A stretch of 64,000 nt of DNA from contig JAMWFC010000051.1 of NCBI GenBank assembly GCA_027475525.1, forward strand, positions 819,205 through 883,204. Reading direction: 5' to 3'. Under the pieces are notes generated by a model. The model ran no database searches, was not told the DNA's origin, and was given only the letters and a program-made list of their open reading frames with translations. A program made the position numbers and the translations under genes. The DNA comes from Macrolepiota albuminosa. Taxonomy: Eukaryota > Basidiomycota > Agaricomycetes > Agaricales > Agaricaceae. This document shows, in pieces, positions 9,467 to 21,138 of the stretch; within the stretch, counting starts at the first letter, position 1; every line of letters starts with the position of its first letter.

Positions 9467-11496
9467 TTAATTCAGTTCGCTACTTTTCATGAGATTCGTG
9501 TTTCTCTCTGGATATCTAACACTGGTTGAGCACACATTCGATGTAGAGACAGATCACATACTTCGCCTTAATTCTGGCAGCAAGATCTTCTTCGTAGATT
9601 TGGTCAGGGCCCAGTTGGTTACCCAAAGTTAGCCACCTTGTAGTTGATGTTTTCAGTCAGTTTCCGTGCACATTTTCGCCGTATTATATACACACCCAGG
9701 TCTAGTGTTGTGTTTCCTGCCGAAAACTTCAATCTTTCTGCCACCGGGACACATCCTTTCAATGAGGCCATATACTTCGTCAGGTTTTCGGCTTGTCTCT
9801 CTGACTTCTGAAACGATGACGTCGGTATCCAGGCCGCGGTTGACCCATGAAGGAAATTGAAGAACACCCGATTCATCAGTGACAGTCTTAACTCCCACAA
9901 GCATGTGCTCTTTTGTATGATTCAGCCAATGACCCGTCCTGCCCGTTCGAATCACTCGCTGTAACTGTACGTGCGAATCGTGATTTTATCAATCAAGTAC
10001 TAGAACTATAACGAATGTTGTTCGAGGGACACACCTGGTTTGTTTTCACCCATACGACTTCGTCAACACGAGTGTAACCCCACACACGCATACATTCACG
10101 ACCGACCTCCATTGCACGACCCGTCACCCAGAGAAAGAGGAGGCCTTCGTCTTGTAATGTGGGTATTGGCATGGCTCGCATCTCGTCATCTGTCATTGTG
10201 CCGTAAGGCAACTGCATACGACATAAAATTTTGATTAGAGACTTGACAAAGAGAAAGACAACAGAACTTACGCTCATGTGGATGTCCCATGGAGGATCAG
10301 CCATAATGACATGGAACTTTCCTAAAACTGAGTAATCAAAACGTCGTAGGTCACAATTTATCCATTGCGGAGGTAGCTGACGTAGCATTAATTTGCTGTC
10401 GCCAAGTACCAATGTCCAATCCTCACCATGGGCATAGGTTTCCCCAGAGGTCCCTGTCCAATTCCAATCTTGTGGACCTTCTTCTTCTTCATCACATGCC
10501 TCCCTTGACCATTCATCGCCGATGGGTTCTCTCCGTCCCCTTCATCCCAATCAACTTCGTAATGAAGGTAGCGGCAAGGAGCCTTCTCCTTGCCCCTTCC
10601 GCCGGCACCTAGACCTGATGGTAGGGATACTGGCGCGCGCGCATTAGGTGCCTGGCCGTGACTGTGCGCAGTTCCCGGAAACGGTGGTATAGATGGAGAT
10701 TGGGAGTAAGTAGGTTCAGAGTAGCAGGTGTTGAGATACGAGCAGTGGCCAAGAGTGACATCAGTATGAGGACGGATGAGAGCTCGGAAATGTACACGGT
10801 CACATATGGCAGGCATGGAAGACAAGCCTGAGTTTAGGTTTCTCGCCTTAGCACAGTCATCTTTCGTTATGTGGCTACATATGGGTTCAAACTTCTCTTC
10901 AACTGAGCGAAACTTAGTCATAGATGAGGTAGTATCAGCAAAAGAAGCGGCGGATCGCGAACCTGTTCAGCGAGTAACCGCCCTCTGGCAGAGCCCCGCT
11001 GTAATATGGCATAAGCTTCTCTCATCTCCTTGCTCAGGCTTCCTAACGTTGATGTCGCATGAGAACCCAACTCTTCGTAAAATACTTCAGTCTCTTCAGT
11101 CCCCGCAGCCGAATCCGCGTCTTCGTCAATCACTCGCTTCCTCTTGCGTGATAACGTTGCATCTCCTGAAGTTGACTCGGCGATAGGACGTGTGAGCCCG
11201 TTAGGGTACAGAACAATATCTTGCACTATAAGGGTGTTATTCTCTCGTGAAAGCGAGATGGATCCTTCCTCCCAGGTCTGCGACAAGTCCTCGAGCAGTT
11301 TCTCAAAACGCGGTTGATCAGTCAACCGGAACCGAATATTGGGCGAAGATGGGTTGGCAAAAAGACCCGAAGGTACTTTTGTCGAGACAACGTGGGCAAG
11401 GAGTTTCATAGCCGACATTGGGAACAAGAGTTTACCTGAGCTCAGTAAAGAGGTAAGGGTAGTAATGGCTAGCACTTTGAGCTCATCGTCAGACAT
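9467..11496 (-). CDS. ime4: METTL3/IME4-type mRNA m6A methyltransferase
   Basis: MT-A70 family catalytic subunit of the mRNA N6-adenosine methyltransferase. ATG at 11496 gives [11 protein letters not shown] and a long N-terminal helical region with a basic stretch RKRKRV. The CCCH-like zinc region follows ([38 protein letters not shown]). The catalytic domain reads [20 protein letters not shown], then [12 protein letters not shown] with the DPPW catalytic tetrad, [28 protein letters not shown], and [19 protein letters not shown]. The end is NTRPG, then [17 protein letters not shown], and a short last exon with RYPERN to a TAA at 9467-9469. All MT-A70 landmarks expected for METTL3 rather than METTL14 or METTL4 are present. 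No duplication interrupts it. Confidence 0.92.
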
Positions 11497-12571
11497 GGGG
11501 TATTCACGATATCACTGCAGAGGTCAAGGGAGTGTGACCTCTAACCGCGTGACGTCGAGCGTCGACCAACTACGTGATTATTTGTTGGATCATAAATTGA
11601 ACAACCATTTCAGTGCTTTAAGTATTATGTATCTCCATAGAAGTTTCTATAGTCGTATCTTACACCGATAACCACGAAATTCTTTCTGCATTATTTTGCT
11701 GGCTACTGTCTCATCGGCCAAATCATCCGTTTTACCCCACGGTATACCTCATTCTGTACCTTTCACCCGACTCAGACACCCGTTTGTGCTCTCAGCTCCA
11801 CGTCACGAAGTCGCCAACGCGGGCGTTGATTACACCGCCAGATTGAAAAGGACCACTTAGGACTTGAGGACTTTATTTCATTTTAAATGGTAGGCCGCCC
11901 CAATGACGGGATACCTACATTACATTACGACAGTAGCAGTGGTAGATCTTTCTTTACCAGTAGAACCCGACATAGGGCACAGCCCCAGCAGGTATAAGAG
12001 AAATCATCATCATCATCATAATTAATGCTCAACCTGCTGTTTATACGGCGGCGGCAAATATGGGCTTCGGAGTTCAAAACTGGCCCAGCCCATGGCTGAA
12101 AGTGAACGGACGCGTTTTCGCTGGTTGTCATGTGCACGATAATGGAAACAATCGAGGGATTCGGTGGATTCGCGTCGCGTCGTCGCGAGAAGATTGGCTG
12201 TGTGGGATTGTCAATGGTGTGTTTGTGGTCGCGTAGGCCTCGTTTACGTAACTCGCCACAGCGCCCTTGTACTGCTTCTTTTGACTCGCTGCCCGATTGA
12301 TCGTGGGCGTGTGCCACACGCTTTACGCTTCCACGCAGTCCCCAACGTCCTTTCCCTTTCCTTTGGCCTTCCGCCTCCTCTCCCAACCTTTTTCATAGGC
12401 TATTTCACAGCCATCTGCCCGTAAGCAGGCGCCTTTCCTTTGGCCTTCCGCCTCCTCTCCCAACCTTTTTCATAGGCTATTTCACAGCCATCTGCCCGTA
12501 AGCAGGCGCTACCTTTGGAGCCTAACTACCCCCATACTGATGACACCGCGCGCCCTCTTTCAACGTCTAGC
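11497..12571. other. Divergent intergenic region METTL3 / Zn2Cys6 gene
   Basis: About 1.07 kb between two divergently read starts. Open frames on both strands are short and of odd composition, and I see no recognisable protein. It contains one 77-bp duplication (12355-12508) in a CT-rich stretch that probably belongs to the 5' leader of the Zn2Cys6 gene. Confidence 0.5.
12355..12508. repeat. 77-bp tandem duplication no. 5 (5' of Zn2Cys6 gene)
   Basis: Copies 12355-12431 and 12432-12508, exact and adjacent, in a pyrimidine-rich leader. Confidence 0.97.
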
Positions 12572-13457
12572 ATGTCGAGCAGAGCAAGCTCAACCATTGG
12601 AAACATGCCCCCGCGTCACGGAAAGAAACTCGCAGATGTTATGGATGAAGCTTTCCGTAACAATAGCAGAGCCGTAGACGAGGCTAACACCGAGAAGGCT
12701 CAAGGCGATGGACAGTCGGAAGCGCCAGTCGCGCCGCCGAACGCAACAGTCTCGGCTCCAGCAAAGTCACAGAGTGCAGGAAAATCAAAGGGGTACACAG
12801 TGAGTGTTTCTTCAATTGACGGACGCGCTCCCTTATTGATTTGCCTAGTTTCAACTCACCTCGGTTTATCCTCCGCAACCGTGCGAGCGTTGCGTTCGTT
12901 CTAAGAAGACATGTCGCGGGATTGCGGGCGCTCGCTGTGAGAATTGCAAGTCTTTGCACCAGAAATGCTCCAACAGCTCTGGCCCACCTCGCGGGCGACA
13001 CGCTGGCAAGTTTGTCTCTCCATCGCTGTCGTACATGAGGCTAAATTGCATCCGTTTGCGGTTACGGTAGTCGTCTGCCAAAAGTCCGACTCACCTAGCG
13101 TTGAGGACGACAGCACTTCGGCTGAACCAGTTTTGCGGTTACGGTAGTCGTCTGCCAAAAGTCCGACTCACCTAGCGTTGAGGACGACAGCACTTCGGCT
13201 GAACCAGTGCGCGCGAAGCGTAAACAGGCCGCAAAGACCAAACAGACATATGCTGTGGAGGGGGCGCCGATGAAGGTGCTGGTAACCCAGCTTCTAAGAA
13301 GCGCCGCATCTCAGAAGATGCTCGATCCAATGCTCTCAAGGAAGTCGCTGAACTAGAAGCGTCCATTAAAAAACTACAAACTTCCGTAACCAAGGATTTG
13401 AAGCACCTTGCGCAACTCGCAGCGGCATTGGCAGCACAGCTCAGTGATATGGACTAA
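12572..13457 (+). CDS. Small Zn(II)2Cys6 cluster protein with C-terminal coiled coil
   Basis: Candidate transcription regulator. The first ATG in the frame, at 12572, begins MSSRASSTIGNMPPRHGKKL, followed by LADVMDEAFRNN and a Pro/Ala linker. After an intron at about 12799-12849 the next exon has PCERCVRSKKTC, then ARCENCKSLHQKC. The spacing is C-x2-C-x6-C-x7-C-x2-C-x6-C, the GAL4-type binuclear zinc cluster. A downstream exon (acidic, then KRKQAAKTKQT) leads to a C-terminal helix KEVAELEASIKKLQTSVTKD ending at TAA 13455-13457. There is no fungal_trans middle domain, so the protein is far shorter than GAL4-type activators. A 77-bp duplication (13055-13208) lies in the second intron/exon, and the join near 13256-13262 needs an extra G in a G run. 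Confidence 0.65.
13055..13208. repeat. 77-bp tandem duplication no. 6 (in Zn2Cys6 gene)
   Basis: Copies 13055-13131 and 13132-13208, exact and adjacent, covering an intron end and the start of an exon. Confidence 0.97.
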
Positions 13458-13704
13458 CTCCTGGACTGCTTGCTATTCTGATGTGGTGTACGATGTATAT
13501 GTATTGTTTTTATGTGTATGGCTGGGTTGTAATTTCGGGTTTACAGGATAATATATCTCATATGTTCTATTTTTCTCTCAACCTATCGAAAATAAGCGCC
13601 CGATTGATGCATCATGCACGTGATCTCATGCGCCGCCGATCGTGACTTCTCATCGACGGGACAGAGTTTCTGTTATGTGCTGACTCAAGTTAGTCTACTT
13701 CACA

Positions 13705-14478
13705 ATGCCACCGAACCCGTTTGCTCTCGTTACCCCCGCGTCTCGTGGCCTTTCACTGGCGCTGACTCGCCATCTCTTGCGTACCACCACCATGCCTGTG
13801 TACGCCACTCATCGTTCCAGTTCTGAAGACATCATAAAGCATCGAATTCTCGATAATCTTGATGTCGACCCCAAACGCCTCACCTTGCTTCACCTCGAAC
13901 TCACTTCCGAGTCTAGCATCGTAGCCGCTGCAGACAAGCTTTCCAATCTGCTTCAGACCAGTTCCTATATGCATACTGGATTTTTTACCGGCGGAGTGTT
14001 GTATCCAGAGAAACAGCCATCAGACCTCGATGTTTCGAAAATCACAGAATCATTCCAAATCAACGTCATCTCGCACCTTCTTCTCATCAAACACTTCTCA
14101 CGCTTCCTTCCAACTGCACAGAAACCTCACCTCGCTACTCCTGCTAAATGGGTTCATGTCACCGCTCGTGTAGGGTCCATCAGCGACAACGCCCGCGGAG
14201 GGTGGTACTCCTATCGTTCTTCCAAGGCCGCGCTTAACCAAGTTGTCAAGACGTTTGATCTTCAGCTGCAGATGAATAAGAGCCAAGCTATATGTGTCGG
14301 TGTTCACCCAGGTACTGTCAAGACGGACCTCAGCAAAGGGTTTTGGGATTCGGCAGCAAATCGGGAGCTTTTAGAACCAGAAGACGCAGCTAAAGCACTA
14401 CTCAGCGTTGTCAATTGCTTGAAAACAGAGCAGCGAGGTAAAGTTTGGGACTGGGCCGGAAAAGAGGTTCCGTGGTAG
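13705..14478 (+). CDS. Short-chain dehydrogenase (C-factor/CsgA-like), intronless
   Basis: Single uninterrupted frame of 257 codons from ATG at 13705. The Rossmann start LVTPASRGLSLALTRHLL replaces the usual TGxxxGIG by TPASRGLS, a variant common in fungal CsgA-like SDRs. An LHLEL strand and a TGGVLYP segment (NNAG position changed) follow. The active-site motif is YSYRSSKAALNQ (Tyr-x3-Lys), with Ser in VTARVGSIS three strands before. VHPGTVKTDLS follows, as in family members that bind NADP(H). Length and motif order fit a classical SDR; substrate unknown. Upstream is 247 bp of gene-free sequence after the Zn2Cys6 gene. Codon use matches the neighbours. Confidence 0.88.
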   Translation: MPPNPFALVTPASRGLSLALTRHLLRTTTMPVYATHRSSSEDIIKHRILDNLDVDPKRLTLLHLELTSESSIVAAADKLSNLLQTSSYMHTGFFTGGVLYPEKQPSDLDVSKITESFQINVISHLLLIKHFSRFLPTAQKPHLATPAKWVHVTARVGSISDNARGGWYSYRSSKAALNQVVKTFDLQLQMNKSQAICVGVHPGTVKTDLSKGFWDSAANRELLEPEDAAKALLSVVNCLKTEQRGKVWDWAGKEVPW

Positions 14479-14708
14479 ATGTTGTAAATCTCATGTTGCG
14501 ATACCTACAAAGGCTTACATTCCAGCACCTGTAATTGTGGGATAGATCAAGTAAGATAAAAGTGTACAATTGTCGAGATAGCGTCAGTAAATTGGGAATT
14601 AAAGGGGTTATATTTTCGACACAATGGTATTATGAGATAAACTCTCCGATAGTTCACTGTCAACCTTGCCCACTCGCTCGGCTTCGTTAAAGTGCTCTCC
14701 TTACACGA

Positions 14709-15952
14709 TCATTCCATCTGTAAAGGAGGAGCGAATTGGATATCCGAAGCTGGTAATGTAGGGTGTTTATCTTCGATACCTGTACCAACGATTACGCGAA
14801 GGATAATCAATGACGGAACAAGGCACTAAAAGAAAGTTAGCACCAGGAACGAGCCAACAGAAAGATATATTTTATACCTCGACTTGGACGAGAAGGGGCA
14901 CAAAGAGGTTCTGTGCTGTGTCGCGGCCTCCAAATAATACCAAAAGTACGATAGACAGAACAGTGAAAGGTAGAGCAGCTTCGATGATGATAGCCGCGAT
15001 GACCTCGTAAATTTTCGCATATTCGGCACCGAGACCAGATTTAATGTCAAGACGCATCATGAGAATGCGAATAACAATCATTGCAGACAGGACAATATTG
15101 ATAATCATGAGGACTATCCAGACGGGGAAGGCCAGATTCACAATATTCACAGAATCCGGCGCAGCTATCTGGACGACAGTCAAAATTGACAGGACTGCAT
15201 TTCAATGACTGAATAACCCATGATGAGGCACTTAATTATTCACTTACCGACACAAGTGATATAAAAAAGAATTGGAGGAATGATAATGTACCACGTGTAA
15301 TTCCATAGTACTAAGACTCGGTAGAGCTGAAGAGCAAAATAGTTAACGTTTAATGTTAGAAAATAAGGCCATTATGCGCACAAGAATCCCATCTGCTACA
15401 AATGAGCCCAAGATAGATGCTGTGTTCCCTACAGTAAGAATGGGACGTGATTGCTGCTCTATGAGAAACTCGAATGGGCCACCAGGATAATTACGCTCGT
15501 CAATCCAAGCTGATTGATTGAACTTGATACTGCAGGCGAGATTGACAGTTGCAATAGCTGTAAGAAGACATAGGAAGACAAGCCAGAATGTTCTCTTCTT
15601 CACTGAGGTTTTCCACTTGAAGACATGATAGCCAGCGATGAAAGAGATCGTGACCTGCGCACCTATGTGGCGTCAAATGATAAAAATTAGCCGACGCTGT
15701 AAAAAATCACAGAAAACTTACCATAACACATAGCAGCAATGTGCGTGGCAATATAGTTCGATTTTTCGAACCAAAGCTCTTCATGGGACTCACCGGTGGT
15801 GGCATACGGTGAAGGCATGGATATTATTTTGTAACCAGGAAGAGAAAGATAGCACTGGAATATATATGTTGTTCCAGATCTAGTAGATAATGTACATTTG
15901 TCCATCCAGGTGTTTCAATGTCCTCCTTGATGGTGTCCCAAAAACACTGCAT
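14709..15952 (-). CDS. Multi-pass (about 7 TM) membrane protein of Agaricomycete type
   Basis: Five or more exons on the minus strand encode alternating hydrophobic helices. Those visible are: a segment around HIAAMCYG; one with TFWLVFLCLLTAIATVNLAC; SILGSFVADG; YTWYIIIPPILFYITCV; FPVWIVLMIINIVLSAMIVI; and AAIIIEAALPFTVLSIVLLV. A soluble C-tail follows, with PSLIILRVIVG, ending at TGA 14709-14711. This layout matches a very large family of uncharacterised, receptor-like 7TM proteins in mushroom genomes; ligand and function are unknown. The start is uncertain. The ATG at 15952 gives MQCFWDTIKEDIETPGWTN, which reads like the real N-terminus but is in a different frame from the next exon. A 77-bp duplication (15882-16035) covers this very place. 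Confidence 0.65.
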
Positions 15953-16035
15953 CACTGAAGTAGATAATGTACATTTGTCCATCCAGGTGTTTCAATGTCC
16001 TCCTTGATGGTGTCCCAAAAACACTGCATCACTGA
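15882..16035. repeat. 77-bp tandem duplication no. 7 (5' end of membrane-protein gene)
   Basis: Copies 15882-15958 and 15959-16035, exact and adjacent; duplicates the probable first exon. Confidence 0.97.
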
Positions 16036-17491
16036 AAGATACTTGTCAAATCAGACATCGGAATGTTGGTAACTCATGTATTAGTATGAGTATAATCGTC
16101 ATGAAGAATCCGACAGTAGCCGTTTCAAGCGTAGCTATAGAAATTCTTAGCAGTAGCCAGGGAGCTTGTCGCAACACGCAATAAACACATCCTCTTGGCA
16201 TATCCGTCTCAATGTATTTTCTTTCGAGACCAGGTAGCTCTAAGAGGGTAGTTCAGAGAGCGGATTGAAGGCGGATTCCGATTTTAAGATGGATTTGAAG
16301 TCGGATTCCCCAGAGCCAAACTAACCGGATGGTGTTTTTTTTTTCGAGTGGATCTATCATCGATAGATAAAAATATGATAAGCCCTTGGGCCTAAGGCCT
16401 GAAACAAGTGTGAAGCAAATATTTTTCAAATGACAAAAGGAGCAAGGAACTCCATCACCAGATTTAAAAACCAGCGGTTGGAAAAAAAAATTGGAGGTAA
16501 CCTCGACAGTCTTTGAAGGACTGTTTAAAAGTGGTCGAATGGAACGAGGATGAGAGCACTAGCCAGATGGTATTCATCATCCGTGTACCTGGGGAAAAAA
16601 TACGCAGGTTTCATCATAAATAATGCCTGACCGCCTGACTCCCTGATCAACATAAGATTTTGCATCAGCAATTCATTCAGACAGATCACAATTCAAGCTT
16701 CTTGATTCTGGATGCGTCTACAGCTGCAGGTACAATCAGTGTTGGATGCCAAATTATGAAATTGGAAGATTAATGAACCTTGTACATTGTGATGTTATAT
16801 CATAATCGCCAACATGAACTTAATTAGTTAGTCCCTTCAATTTACTTCCTTCTGAAAAGAATGATCTAGTTTTTTTTTGAAGTCTACACCTCACCTTGTT
16901 ACAAGCTGTCGTGAACACAGTTGTGGACGTGCTGATCAAAGTTGAAGGTATGAGCTAGCTCTGTACAAAATCCAAGCTTGATCCATCTCAAGAATGCTGC
17001 CGTAAACAGTATTCATCTTCCCATAGAACTTTCGGCGCTCAGCAGATAGCGCCGGATTATCGATTATCCCTTGACACTAAGTACATAACATTATAACGTA
17101 CTTGTGACCAATTAACACTTCAGAGAAGCCGTGAACCTCACAGCCTCACAGTGATTGGACTCTCGCAATCACTCGTCCAGACATTGGCCAGATGATCAAA
17201 CAACACGCATGGAATACCTTGTTTAGTCTAAAACCTAGTACTACTGACAAATCAGTTCAATGCTCAGTTTCTCATCACTTGTTGACACATGGATGCAGAA
17301 ACTAGGCTACCTCCGGTAAACAGCTCCTTGTTTTCCACATTAGCCCTGAAGTCCGTGATCGGTCTTCGGGCGGTCCACGCTGTCAAAATTTCCATTTTCG
17401 CGCAGGAGCGCATCCAGACTAGTCATTCCAAAGAAGACTACTGCACAAGTAGGGGGGGCACATCGTTGATCATTCCTCATTTCCCTCCACG
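16036..17491. other. Gene-free AT-rich interval
   Basis: About 1.45 kb with only short, compositionally odd frames. It holds poly-A/T runs, such as a T run near 16327-16336 and an A run near 16480-16489. No protein, RNA or repeat that I recognise. The right end is presumably the promoter of the NAT gene. Confidence 0.5.
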
Positions 17492-18725
17492 ATGTCATAC
17501 CCGATCCAACACCAAACTGGCACTCTGACAGGTGGACTTATGATCAAACGTGGGACCTCTGCTTATTCTCCTGGGCAGATCACGAAGTGGCTTTCGAGCA
17601 TCGAGTTTCCGCACCTTGTGTCTGATGACGATATTATATACGGTCGATTTCCAACAACATTAGAGAATTTGATCTTAATAAACCGTCTCTTTCTTGTGGC
17701 TGTTCCTTACGAAAACACGATGATGCATTAGTGAGATTTCCTTCCAAACTTCAGTATGTGTTCTATGTATGACTATCAGTATCCCAGTTCAGCCGATCGT
17801 TCTATGGACATCAGTACCGAGGGTCTGTATCGGAGAATTGAGATTGAACGTCAAGGATCTTACTGCTTCGGCTTGAACATATTTTTCTATCAAATGCTTT
17901 GTGGATTGGGTTACCGGTATGCATACTATCAAGAGAAACGAGTCACTTGATATCTATGAGATCACCAGGGCTTATACTGGCTCTGGTAGGGTAAATCTCG
18001 CCAAAGAAGCGTTGGATATACCTGTCTACACTGCACTCTCTCATATGATCATTTTTGTGCAACCGGGAGAAGAGAGTAATGTCACGTACCTCGTAGATGT
18101 CGGCTGCGGTGGATCAGGACCCGCGAGACCTATCCTTCTCTCCTCTTCCGAAGATAACATTGTGATGGGCACAACACCGACAGAACAGCATCGGCTAACG
18201 CGTGGCGCTCACTCTGATTCGAGACTTGGTGAGTTGATACTTGTGATATCTATATTACCCATTTAAGGTGTCAGCCAAGATTCGTCAACTATTGAGTGGC
18301 AATTGAACGTTCTCCATACCGAGGACGTGCAGGATGCGCCTCCAGCGCATTGGAGGGTAGTATATGCCTTCTCAGAGGAAGAGTTTTTTCAAACCGATTT
18401 CGAATCTGCAAATTTCGCCGTGTACTCCAAGCCGGGAGGATTCTTTCTGGATAAAGTCGTTGCTTCAAAGCACTTCTGGCTCAACCAAGAAGAGGCACGT
18501 ACTACACATGGCACGATAGATGCACCCATTCAGGCAAGGCATGTTGGGAGATTTGGAATGGAGGGTGACCTCATTCGACGACATATTGGCAATCACACTG
18601 ATATTGTCAAGACGGTCACGACTGAAGCGGAAAGGGTTGAGGCTCTTCAAGAATTTTTCAGTCTCCATATATCAACAGAAGCCGTCGAATGTATACGCGG
18701 AAGAGCAACCGTACTGTGCGAGTGA
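17492..18725 (+). CDS. Arylamine N-acetyltransferase (NAT), copy 1
   Basis: Transfers acetyl from acetyl-CoA to arylamines or hydrazines; fungal members detoxify aromatic amines. ATG at 17492. Exon 1 ends RLFLVAVPYENTMMHY at a GTGAGA donor (17732). Exon 2 begins at the TTCAGC after 17787 (SADRSMDISTEGLYRRI) and holds the catalytic Cys in RQGSYCFGLN. Exon 3 holds the His in ALSHMIIFVQP and the Asp in YLVDVGCGG, completing the Cys-His-Asp triad. The C-terminal lid region follows an intron near 18227-18270 (DAPPAHWRVVYAFSEEEFFQ, ASKHFWLN) to TGA 18723-18725. Total about 330 residues, usual for fungi. A close paralog lies at 25790-27019 in opposite orientation, with the same exon 1/2 junction. 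Confidence 0.88.
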
Positions 18726-19305
18726 CAAACCATGTTCAGAGGACTTAGCTGACATTGTCGGGTTTTACTGGAGTCTGGCCGTCTGTATTAACTTTGTATC
18801 TCAATAAAGACGAGAAGTAGATCACACAAGAATCTCACCTGCGTGATCCCGAAAATATGATTTGACGAGAAACCTAAGTGATCCACAACAGAATAACTCA
18901 GAATCTTGTCACACAAAAACTTGTTCAATTTCCGGAGACTCGTTAAGTATAGCCAACTGCACACTTAATACACAACAATAATTTTTATTGAAGTGCCGAA
19001 GAAATGAGTTGTTTCCGGGCTTGGGCTTCGGAAAAGATCGGGCGAATAGGACTCATGGATGGTCTGGAAAATTTGAGCGTCTTTTGCCACTTGCAATTGC
19101 TGTGAGGCACAGCGATATTAGCTCCCTGTCGTTCGTAGTGTGCAACTATAAGAGTTAGGTCACTTCCTCATCAATGCGACGTTCCTCACCTCTTAACTCA
19201 TACTTCCACCAGTTCCGTGACTCATTCTTTTCGAGTCAATTTATTCCATCTGTATCTCAACGGATATAAATCCACCATAGTCTATAGAACAGCACTCTGA
19301 AAGCT
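18726..19305. other. Intergenic, NAT copy 1 / ARG8
   Basis: About 580 bp without a supportable gene. A TATAAAT at 19265-19271, 35 bp before the ARG8 ATG, could be a core promoter element, but it is a single short match. Confidence 0.4.
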
Positions 19306-21009
19306 ATGAAGACTTTCGCAGTGGCCCAACGTGGCCTTAGAACACGACCCCTTGCACATACAGGCCTCCGTTATGTTTCTACCCAGGTAACCACAACTTC
19401 TCCGCCTCTTTGCTGTTTTTTCATGTACGACAACCAGGGCCCTTGTACACGTTACAAGATTCCTACACATCACACGTCATCTCCCTCGCCAGCCACTGTG
19501 GAAACCCTAGAACGTGCTTCAAAATATTTACTCCCGGTTTATGCACGACCGGATTTTATACTCTCTCATGGGAAGGGGTCGTATGTTTGGGACACTGAGG
19601 GACGAATGTACCTTGATTTTAGTGCAGGGATTGCCGTAAACGCTCTTGGACACGCAGATGCGGGTGTTCTTCAGGTGCGTATTTCGTCTGCATCAGCAAG
19701 ACTTTTCCTCATGGAGGACAAAAATAGGTTCTTAATGAACAAGCGGGAAAAATCCTACATACAAGCAATGTATACCACCACGAATGGGCAGGAAAGCTCG
19801 CCGAGAAACTGGTTATGACTACGCAAACTGAGGGTGGATTGGGAGTTAGTTCAGAGGGAAAGCGCTTGGATGCAAAGGTTTTCTTTGCCAATTCTGGGAC
19901 AGAAGCAAATGAAGGCGCTCTCAAAGTTGCGCGCAAGGTTGGTAAGGAGCGATGGGCCGCTGTTGCACCCGGGCGCAAATGGGATTCTCCAGACTGCACC
20001 AAAACGAGGATAGCATGTTTTGAGGGGTCATTTCACGGTCGGAGCATGGGCGCCTTGAGTGTGACGACGAACCCTAAGTATCAGGCGCCGTTTGCTCCAT
20101 TGCTACCTGGGGTCGATGTAGGCCGGCTGAATGACCACGAGGGGCTCAAGACCCTGATTGGGGACGATACCTGTGCGGTAATCGTCGAACCAATACAAGG
20201 CGAAGGAGGAATCAACAGTGCTAGCATAGATTGGCTTCGGGCACTGCGGCAGCGGTGCGATCAAGTGGGGGCAGTTTTGATCTATGATGAGGTCCAGGTG
20301 GGACTGCTCTTGCTTAATACCGGACTTATGGCTCATGAGGTGGTCTTAGTGTGGTCTGTTCAGGACGGGAACTCTCTGGGCACACTCAGCTTTGCCCGTC
20401 GACTGCCATCCGGATATTGTAACGATGGCTAAACCACTTGCAAACGGATATCCTATCGGGGCGGTGCTGCTGAGGGATACAGTCTCTGAAACAATGACTG
20501 CCGGTGGGTGACTTTGACCGACTGCATCGTGATATTCCTAATATGTATTACTCAGGCAGTCTCTGAAACAATGACTGCCGGTGGGTGACTTTGACCGACT
20601 GCATCGTGATATTCCTAATATGTATTACTCAGGCACTCATGGTACTACTTTCGGAGGGTCGCCTTTGGCATGCGCCATCGGGTATCACGTCCTTGACAGA
20701 CTTTCATCTCGTGATTCTATCACCAAGGTTAAAGAGACTAGTGCATACTTGACGAAACGATTGGAGCAGTTGCCGGAATGGTTCCCCAGCATTTTGCAGA
20801 CGAATATCCGAGGGCGTGGGTTGATTCGCGGACTTGGGTTCCGGAGGGCGGGAGACCCCGGACGTGTGGTGTCTATGGCACGGGAACGGGGGGTGTTTGT
20901 GTTGACTGGGGGCGCAGATGCAGTGCGCCTGGTGCCGAGCTTGAACGTAGGGAAGGAGGAGGTGGACCTAGCTATTGATGTGCTTGAAAGTTGCATCAGT
21001 GCACTCTGA
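19306..21009 (+). CDS. arg8: Acetylornithine aminotransferase, mitochondrial
   Basis: PLP enzyme of arginine synthesis: N-acetylglutamate semialdehyde to N-acetylornithine in the mitochondrial matrix. The N-terminus [20 protein letters not shown] is Arg-rich and free of acids, as in a presequence. Class-III aminotransferase landmarks follow: [70 protein letters not shown], and the PLP lysine in [36 protein letters not shown] and the C-terminus follow, with TGA at 21007-21009. Several short introns interrupt it (near 19387-19470 and 19674-19750, and at the VQ junction). A 77-bp duplication (20480-20633) covers an exon end and its intron; splicing from the first donor to the acceptor after the second copy could still give the right product. 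HEM1 starts 130 bp downstream on the same strand. Confidence 0.9.
20480..20633. repeat. 77-bp tandem duplication no. 8 (in ARG8)
   Basis: Copies 20480-20556 and 20557-20633, exact and adjacent; unit spans the end of an exon and all of the following intron. Confidence 0.97.
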
Positions 21010-21138
21010 TCGGAAGCCGGCATGTATGTTACATTTTCGGAAATCACCTGATGCAAATTGGACTGCTGTGATTGGCTGAGAAAACTGAATATATTGGATG
21101 TTGCAAAATATTCGGGTGTCCATTCTCCGGATTCCACC

